Positions 6,994-12,468 of a DNA stretch of 12,468 nucleotides are shown here, piece after piece. Source of the stretch: Trametopsis cervina (Eukaryota > Basidiomycota > Agaricomycetes > Polyporales > Irpicaceae); assembly GCA_022385755.1 (NCBI GenBank), contig MU278351.1, positions 730,146-742,613 of the forward strand, read 5' to 3'. Both the position numbers and the translations under genes were made by a program. The notes under the pieces were generated by a model that was not told the origin of the DNA, ran no database searches, and was given only the letters and a program-made list of their open reading frames with translations. Every line of letters starts with the position of its first letter. Position 1 is the first letter of the stretch.

Positions 6994-8980
6994 ATGGAAG
7001 TGGCTTTATTTTGCTTCGGGAAATTTCATTGTACTCGAAAATCAGTTTGATGGCCTCCTGAGCAGCGACATGTTCTGCCTCAGCCTCCTTGGAGGCTGTC
7101 TGTTGAATACCTGCTTCCGCGTCTCCAGCCTTGTATACACTCGACCACAATAGCATTCGTGCGAGAGAAACAAACAGTTTTTGTGGCATTTGAAATTAAA
7201 CGTAAGCGGAGATGGAGATAGAGAGAAGAACATAACGCACTTTGAGCAGGGCTTTGAAAGGCCAGAGTGAGAACCATACAAGCCATCAGCCGAGTAACGC
7301 TGGAATGTGAGGCATTGGTGTTTTCTTGCTTGCTGAGTGCAGCATGTGCATGACATAGCTCAGTGATGTGCATCGACTCCTTCATCAAGAAGTGGCCGCC
7401 CAGGAAAATGCTGTTCTCCAAGGTGTATACATGGTGGATGAATCCCAGAGGTTGAATGCTTTAAATAAACTTGTCAAAACAAAACACGGAAAGAAGCTCG
7501 GTTTGACTCACAGCAGGGTTCTGGGTTCAAGGAGGAGATTCACCGGCTCAGCGATCTTTTCCAGCTCGCTAGGATTCAGGGTGCACTTGGCTATTGCAGC
7601 GTATTGTTCAATGGCTTGTGCAACACTGGTCGGCCTTTTTTTGGGCTGAAGGTAACTCCATATCTTGGCTCCTGTCTTGCACAAGACATATGTCGATAGG
7701 CCAGCTGCATTGTGATGAGGCCATGTGTAGGTGCCTGCAGAAGCAAACAGGGCCCATGAACGCAGGCGAATCGCATCCCACTCAATCTGACTCATTTCTT
7801 GAGTGTGGTTAAAAGGCAAAGTGTTTTGCGTATTACGACCTTTGCCATGCTTTGCCTTCGGGTTGAAGTAGCCAAGGTATGTGGTTGCGTTCAGGCTACG
7901 AGAGCCATTGTCTAGGGATCTGGAATACTGTAAAGGGCTGATCGCCAGAATAACCAACTTTGTTACTTACCAAACTTGAGATGGACAGAACCCGTTCATT
8001 GGAAGATCCAAACAATTCACTCGATCCTTTGAGTTCTCCGCAGCTTGGAGAAATTGACTCAGAGAACCTTTGGTTGTCGTAGGGACATCTGCGTCATCGG
8101 TAAGGAGGGGTAATATCTGGTAGTAAAGAGAATATACATACACGGCCTGTCAGGGTCTTGTTGCAAGGAATCCTGGTAGTTCTTGATTGAGGCTGTTGGA
8201 TTGAGAATAGATCAACGACTTGTACGTAGGATGGAGAGATCAGCGATACGCACAGTGCCACTGAATTGAGGAGTTCTCCACATTGACCTTGGCGATTTCA
8301 CTCAGGGATTCTGCGCTCCACTCACATGAGGTGCTGCTGTCTTGAAATCCACAAACAACTACTACGCGACCGTTGGCCAAAACATCCCGTACCAATGCCA
8401 CATGCTCCCTCCATTGAGAGAAGCTGGCCGTGGGCGGAGGAGCATCCAAGACGGCCACCAGAGGAAGGCCGCTGTCCAGAGGAGGTGCAGTGGCATCTCT
8501 ACCTTTGGCAATCCACTTACACATCTCTCGTTCAAGGTACTGGGGATGTATGAATCAGTGAATGGTGTTTGAAACTGAATGTGCATGACTTACGTCAGGA
8601 TCTGGGGAAAAGGGAAGAAACAACTCCATATTGTTCCAGCATTTCGTCCTTTCAGAATGTTTCCTTTCTCCACTAGGTTTCGCGTATTTGTTCACAGGGA
8701 AAGGTCGGTACGTAGGCTGAGCACTGGGAAGGCAATACTCTTCAAGCAGATCAGTTTGAGCACCCAACCGTATACCTAAAAGATGGCACTTACCAGTCTG
8801 CGTATTAGTATTGACATCCATATCCTCTTGGGCGAGTAGCATGTCATCGAGGGGTGGCGCATTGTCGAAGAGTTGCGCATTATAGCGAGCGTCGAGAATA
8901 GATCTGTTGGGGGGTGGAACGCCATCGAAGAGTGGTACGTTATGAGTACGGATGGCAGGGGTAGATGACGGGCCAGTGAC

Positions 8981-9045
8981 TTGTTGTTGCTGTTATTGTT
9001 GTTGTTGTTGTTGGGGAGGAGGAGGAGGAGGAGGAGGAAGAGGAG
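8981..9045. repeat. Trinucleotide tracts coding poly-Gln and poly-Pro
   Basis: On the plus strand an interrupted TTG run is followed by a GGA run. On the coding minus strand this gives about eight prolines and then glutamines, interrupted by a TAA codon at 8995-8993 before four more Gln codons. Such tracts are prone to slippage and to assembly error. Confidence 0.9.
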
Positions 9046-9658
9046 CAAGCGGAGCCTCTACTTCCATGGCATTTTCCAACTTCTCCATCTCATATTGATA
9101 GCGTAAATGAAGGAGAGCTATCATGTCTTGGTCCGTAAGACTTGCATAATCTTTGCTGCAGATGGCTGCTACTTGTGGAGTGTCAAAATGCTCCGAGACC
9201 ATGCTCAGAGGTTTTTCTGTAAGAATAGTTATTTCATTTAATCAACTCACAGCGTACGAAAGCTTACGATTATTCCAAGCATTAGCCTCACTTCCCTTTT
9301 GAGCAAGATACTTGAAGTATCCTGTGTGTCCCCATACTAGCCGACGTGCAGGTGCGTACGGACAAAGAAAGACGGCATTTGGGTGCCACAAAGTCCATAT
9401 GTTTTGCAAAGACTTCACAGAAAGGGAGTGATTAGTCAACCAGAGGTCTCCTGGACGGCCAAAATGGGCAGATGGGTTTGACTCGGAGACGTAGACCACA
9501 AAAACGCCTGTCTCGGCGGTATGGGCCAACGATCTCCACCTCCTATCGGCGGGCCAATTCTCAGATGGCTGAATTCATATTTGGTTATGCCAAAACACTT
9601 TTATCGGAGGCTCAACTCCATCAATTGCGGCAACCTCACCTGCATCTGCGCAATCCAT

Positions 9659-9898
9659 ACGCCGTTGTTGTTGAGCCTGAGGTTTGCACTTAATACGAAA
9701 TCAAGACTCACGTAATACGATGTGAGGTTGACAATGCCTGACAGGAATGATGTGGGAAAACTGAGACTGATGCATGATTGACAATGATAGAAGGCTAGGG
9801 CAGTTGGCCCATACAGAGGAGGCCGGTGGCACTATATGCGTCCTGTGCCAGATCACGTGCCTGCCTTTTTGGGAAGCTCGGTACTAATTGCCAAATAC
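9659..9898. other. Upstream region of the JmjC-like gene
   Basis: This would hold the promoter and 5' leader of the minus-strand gene. A minus-strand frame stays open from about 9831 to the alternative start at 9645, but it contains no Met and no recognisable domain. No clear TATA box was seen. Confidence 0.35.
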
Positions 9899-9900
9899 GG

Positions 9901-10006
9901 TTCAAACCCCTTTTGAAACCCCTTTCAAACCCCTTTGAGCCCCTTTCAAACCCCCTTCGAACGGGCGTCCACGAACATCGAAGGGCCTTCAAAGGGGTTT
10001 CAAAGG
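9901..10006. repeat. CCCCTTTCAAA minisatellite that folds back on itself
   Basis: About five copies of an 11-bp unit, CCCCTTTCAAA with variants, occupy 9901-9958. CCCTTCGA at 9953-9960 pairs exactly with TCGAAGGG at 9978-9985. The outer segment 9986-10006 (CTTCAAAGGGGTTTCAAAGG) is nearly the reverse complement of 9908-9927. The block can therefore form a long hairpin. Confidence 0.85.
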
Positions 10007-10044
10007 TAATACGATCAACACTAACCGTGCTCTCACCCATTTAG

Positions 10045-10670
10045 GCCATGCTTCTCCCAACTGCAAGTAGGTTCACATAGCACGAGTATACAGCATTAGA
10101 CAGCGTATGTACATAGGACTTTCCAACGTATTTATGCTATACATATTTAGTCTGTCTAAGCGCACTTAGAACAGCTCATGACCCAGCAATGGTGCGACCG
10201 TTTAGGCGCACCTATCATTGCTGGTGACATGTAGGCTTGTATAGGTCATATTTTTCTCTAGCTACAACAAGCTCGCCTAATCCTCTAGCAGCTAGTACTC
10301 GATCTACGCCAATGGGAACACAGGTATGGTCTGGCCCTCCCAGTAGTGGTGCGCATGGCTTGGCCTCAAGCCGCAAGCCTCCTGAAGCGGGCCGTCTAAA
10401 ATGAGGCCGTGCGGGCCCGATTGATGGGCCTGCCTGTGGCCCAAGGCTCGGCACTTGACGTTGTTGGCCACATCGGAGCCTTGAAGCTCAGGCCCCGTAC
10501 TTTACCAGAGGGTCCGACAAACAATAGCGACGGTGCCCAGTCTGCGGCAACAGAAATAGTTGGATGGCCCCATGTATCATATAGGGCCATTTGTTAGCTC
10601 TGTGGCCGTACCCTGCAGCTACTATTAAATATCGCGTAGAGAATGGGTATGTGCTATCACTTGACTTACC
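10045..10670. other. Intergenic region with a GC-rich core, no firm gene
   Basis: Two short minus-strand frames (10454-10215 and 10590-10396) and one plus-strand frame cross the GC-rich core at 10320-10580. The first ends VPIGVDRVLAARGLGELVV plus a short tail. None has a supported start, splice partner or known motif. TTAGACAG near 10093 and CTGTCTAA near 10152 form a further short inverted pair. Confidence 0.35.
10183..10224. repeat. Imperfect hairpin CCAGCAATG/CATTGCTGG
   Basis: A nine-base outer arm (10183-10191 with 10216-10224) continues into a five-base inner arm, GTGCG/CGCAC (10192-10196 with 10207-10211). Four unpaired bases lie on the right side, and the loop is ten bases. Confidence 0.75.
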
Positions 10671-10838
10671 GACATGGACCCCGCAGATTTACCTTCACAT
10701 TGTCCTCACCGGAACATCCAGCCACCCATTAAACTTCGCGATCCTGCCAACACTGCAATACTAGAGACAGAGGCACATCATCAAGCGATCAGCTCTCATC
10801 GGAACCGCAACAAACCTTCCGATCCCCCACTCATTACT

Positions 10839-11451
10839 ATGTCTACGCCATGCGCTAGTGCGGCCATAGAACTCAGCGATGATGACTGCAATGAAGTGCC
10901 GACAACAGCACCAAAGCGCAAGAACCCACGGGTAATCGCATCCGATTCTGAGGATGACACAAGAGATGATGAGGGATCAGCAGGACCTTGAGCTGTAGTG
11001 AAGAGACGTAAGACTACAACAGGAAAGGGGAATAGTGTGTCTGACTTCTCTATACTATGAGTGATGACTGATGCCACCATTGTTAGGTGACAAAAACATA
11101 CCGTGCCCTACTCAAAATGCCCACCAATGAAGACGGGCTTCTTTGTGACATCAATGTTCAGCCGATCCAACCGTTAGTGCCCAGCATCGTAGATGGCTCA
11201 CGCGATATCGAGGAGTTCTTCTCTGAGATAATCATGCAGTCAGGCAGGAAGGGTGTACCAAAACCCCATCGTCGCTGCAAAACTTGCTTGTAAGTGATTC
11301 TCGACATGCCACTTGAACCATCTCTTATTTACGATTCCTGAGGTACGAAGAAAAGAATCGTTCCAGTAACGTCTGGGACATTGGGGTTCTGCGACATGTG
11401 ACAGATTTTGTTCACAATGCGTGGGAATTTGATGGGAATACACTTTTATAA
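10839..11451 (+). pseudogene. BED-finger-like N-terminal remnant, hAT transposase type
   Basis: Three exons can be read: 10839-11036, 11087-11289 and 11343-11451, with introns of 50 and 53 nt joining in phase. Residues begin MSTPCASAAIELSDDDCNE and include two basic nuclear-signal-like patches (APKRKNPR, VKRRKTTTGK). Then comes DGSRDIEEFFSE, then a zinc-finger-like pattern: RRCKTC, then WDIGVLRHVTDFVH. The Cx2C...Hx5H spacing and the preceding RDIEEFF resemble BED fingers at the front of fungal hAT transposases. A TGA at 10989-10991 interrupts exon 1 before the second basic patch, and the frame ends at TAA 11449-11451. No catalytic or dimerisation domain follows. An in-frame ATG at 10674 is an alternative start. 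The family assignment rests on these short motifs only. Confidence 0.45.
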
Positions 11452-12058
11452 GTATCTTTTGTTACCATATTGTATGGTTTTGATGGCATTAGTTGCAGTT
11501 ATTGATCCATTACCATTTTGTGTAGTTGGGCACTTATTTGAGATCACAAAACTTCCTTGATTTTTACAGCCTCCCCATCCTAAAGTTTCCCAGTAATTTG
11601 TATATCCCCATGTAGCCATGACATTGGGCTACACTGTGGTCACCCTTAATAAGAAAAACATGCAGAATTGAGAGGAGAGGATGAGAAACACAATTGCCCT
11701 TTTTGGGAAATAAGCGCCCGACTTTGATGGGCTTCGGTTTGGCTTATAAAACACCTGTAGCTAAGAGCCCCTCTCATTTGTAGTGTATTCCATGCCTCAA
11801 TGCTGTTATATAGACCTAAAGCAATTACATTGTCGATGTTTTTCGACTATTTTGTGTTTTCTGAGCTTAATAATGCAGCTACAGCAAAGCCATGCATGGT
11901 GGGAGGATCAGATTAGATAAGCGCACACCTTCTATTTTGGGAAGGTAAACTCCCACAGTCTGTCTATACCTGTATATGTATGCCCTTCACTCAATACATC
12001 GCATATTGGGGCTAAGCGACATCTCAGTTGTATGCTAATATGTATTACATAATATATT
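11452..12058. other. AT-rich stretch without genes
   Basis: No coding frame was seen. TTATAAAAC at about 11744-11752 resembles a TATA box but no start codon with coding context follows it. No remainder of the upstream transposase-like frame was found here. Confidence 0.45.
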
Positions 12059-12267
12059 CTGATTTTAGCGCATTTTTCGGGATTTTATTGGGCTCTGTAT
12101 AAAGCATTTTATGTATTTTGTTGCAAAAGAACGCAATTTGCAAGATCACATGACCGTGGGAGAGTGACTTGATCATGTGACATGGGGTTGCTAAGCCTCC
12201 CATATTTTCTGGCGATTTTTCCAGATTTTTCCCCATTTTATTGGAGGCTCTACAGCTGATTTTAGCG
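12059..12267. repeat. Structured AT-rich segment flanked by a 12-bp direct repeat
   Basis: CTGATTTTAGCG occurs at 12059-12070 and again at 12256-12267. Between them are two inverted repeats: TCACATGA with TCATGTGA (12146-12153, 12173-12180) and AGCCTCC with GGAGGCT (12194-12200, 12243-12249). A similar TTTTATTGG-plus-GCTCT pair lies near 12083 and 12234. This suggests an internally duplicated or miniature element, but its ends are not defined. Confidence 0.55.
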
Positions 12268-12338
12268 AAAACAGCCCAAAAAGAGCCAAATAAAGCCAAA
12301 TAAATGCCGCTGAAGGGCACCGGGCACCTTGTAAGAGT

Positions 12339-12400
12339 GCTTATTCCGCCCACTACCGAAGCGCTGAAATCCTGGCGCTTCGGTAGTGGGCAGGATAAGC
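12339..12400. repeat. Long hairpin with 26-base arms and a 10-base loop
   Basis: Arm 12339-12364 and arm 12375-12400 are reverse complements with two mismatches near the base. The core CCCACTACCGAAGCGC pairs perfectly across the loop TGAAATCCTG. No T run follows, so it is not a bacterial-type terminator. It may be the end or core of a miniature inverted-repeat element. Confidence 0.88.
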
Positions 12401-12427
12401 TTGATGAGTCATGAAATGCAGCCAGCA

Positions 12428-12438
12428 GGATTTGAACC
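12428..12438 (-). promoter_or_regulatory. tRNA-like B box (RNA polymerase III internal promoter motif)
   Basis: On the minus strand GGTTCAAATCC matches the B-box/T-loop consensus. A full tRNA cannot be confirmed: the T stem pairs at only three of five positions, and the 5' part would lie beyond the window edge. It could be a degenerate tRNA, a tRNA-derived SINE, or chance. Confidence 0.3.
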
Positions 12439-12468
12439 CCAGGCCGGCCACAGGTAAAACAGAGCACT

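Larger units (their letters stand above)
6569..9658 (-). pseudogene. JmjC-like (2-oxoglutarate/iron cupin) gene, decaying copy
   Basis: Proposed exons: 9658-9268, 9216-8794, 8739-8594, 8539-8254, 8192-8142, 8088-7971, about 7937-7512, 7458 to about 7241, and 7189-6569. Most introns are 51-61 nt. The N-terminal part (SLAHTAETGVFVVYVSES) leads to poly-Pro and poly-Gln, then WREHVALVRDVLANGRVVVV and LQPKKRP. JmjC-type landmarks are TWPHHNAAG (ligand pair, codons 7717-7709), GAKIW (2-oxoglutarate Lys) and QPLGFIHHVYT (distal His, 7436-7434). Asn replaces the usual Asp/Glu ligand. Breaks are TGA 9577-9575 (avoided only if translation starts at 9645 and 9639-9569 is spliced out), TAA 8995-8993 in poly-Gln, a doubtful 33-nt intron at 7970-7938, and mismatched phase at 7240-7190, where an expected acceptor reads CAA. 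TGA 6901-6899 follows an inserted repeat. An acidic tail ends at TAG 6571-6569; the frame continues past it, with TAA at 6508, to 6338. Intact relatives would act on protein or nucleic acid; this copy's substrate is unknown. Confidence 0.8.

Noticed and set aside
12045..12467. A 140-codon open frame on the minus strand
   Set aside because: It crosses the large hairpin, the AT-rich repeats and the B box. Its composition follows those repeats and no motif or splice structure supports it.
1..12468. CRISPR array, rRNA genes, bacterial operons or prophage
   Set aside because: No regularly spaced direct repeats of CRISPR type, no rRNA-like sequence and no ribosome-binding-site-led gene clusters were seen. 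Short introns show that the DNA is eukaryotic.

Overview
The window looks like accessory, transposon-rich DNA of a filamentous basidiomycete (probably Agaricomycetes). The signs are introns of about 47-54 nt with GTRAGT-type donors and CTNAC-like branch sites, a Ty1/copia retrotransposon remnant, a JmjC-like gene of fungal type, and no bacterial operon structure. The species cannot be named from the sequence.

Layout, left to right. Positions 1-1860 (minus strand) hold a damaged Ty1/copia polyprotein: integrase core, proline-rich linker, then the C-terminal half of the reverse transcriptase and the start of RNase H. The first half of the reverse transcriptase is deleted. An LTR-like stretch may lie at 1800-1975. 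Positions 1976-3230 hold no firm gene, but contain a spaced nonamer repeat and a short acidic ORF fragment. Positions 3283-4505 (plus strand) hold a previously hidden multi-exon gene that I do not recognise. It has a TATA box and short introns with compatible phases, and it is possibly damaged near its middle. Positions 4963-5624 are open on both strands and cannot be resolved. Positions 5640-6110 hold two kinds of tandem repeat. One is a 63-bp hairpin repeat that recurs inverted at 6936-6993.

Positions 6569-9658 (minus strand) are the main find: about nine exons of a JmjC-like (2-oxoglutarate/iron cupin) gene. It carries in-frame stops, an Asn at the expected iron-binding Asp position, and one copy of the hairpin repeat inside its 3' coding part. 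I read it as a decaying copy. Positions 9900-10224 contain a foldable CCCCTTTCAAA minisatellite and another hairpin. Positions 10839-11451 (plus strand) look like the N-terminal part of a BED-finger (hAT-type) transposase gene that ends early. The right end (11452-12468) is AT-rich, has no gene, and contains several inverted and direct repeats, a near-perfect 26-bp hairpin and a tRNA-like B box.

The genes do not appear to act together. The common theme is mobile-element debris and gene decay, with many of the lesions compatible with C-to-T or G-to-A change. All exon joins were read by eye and need transcript or homology support.
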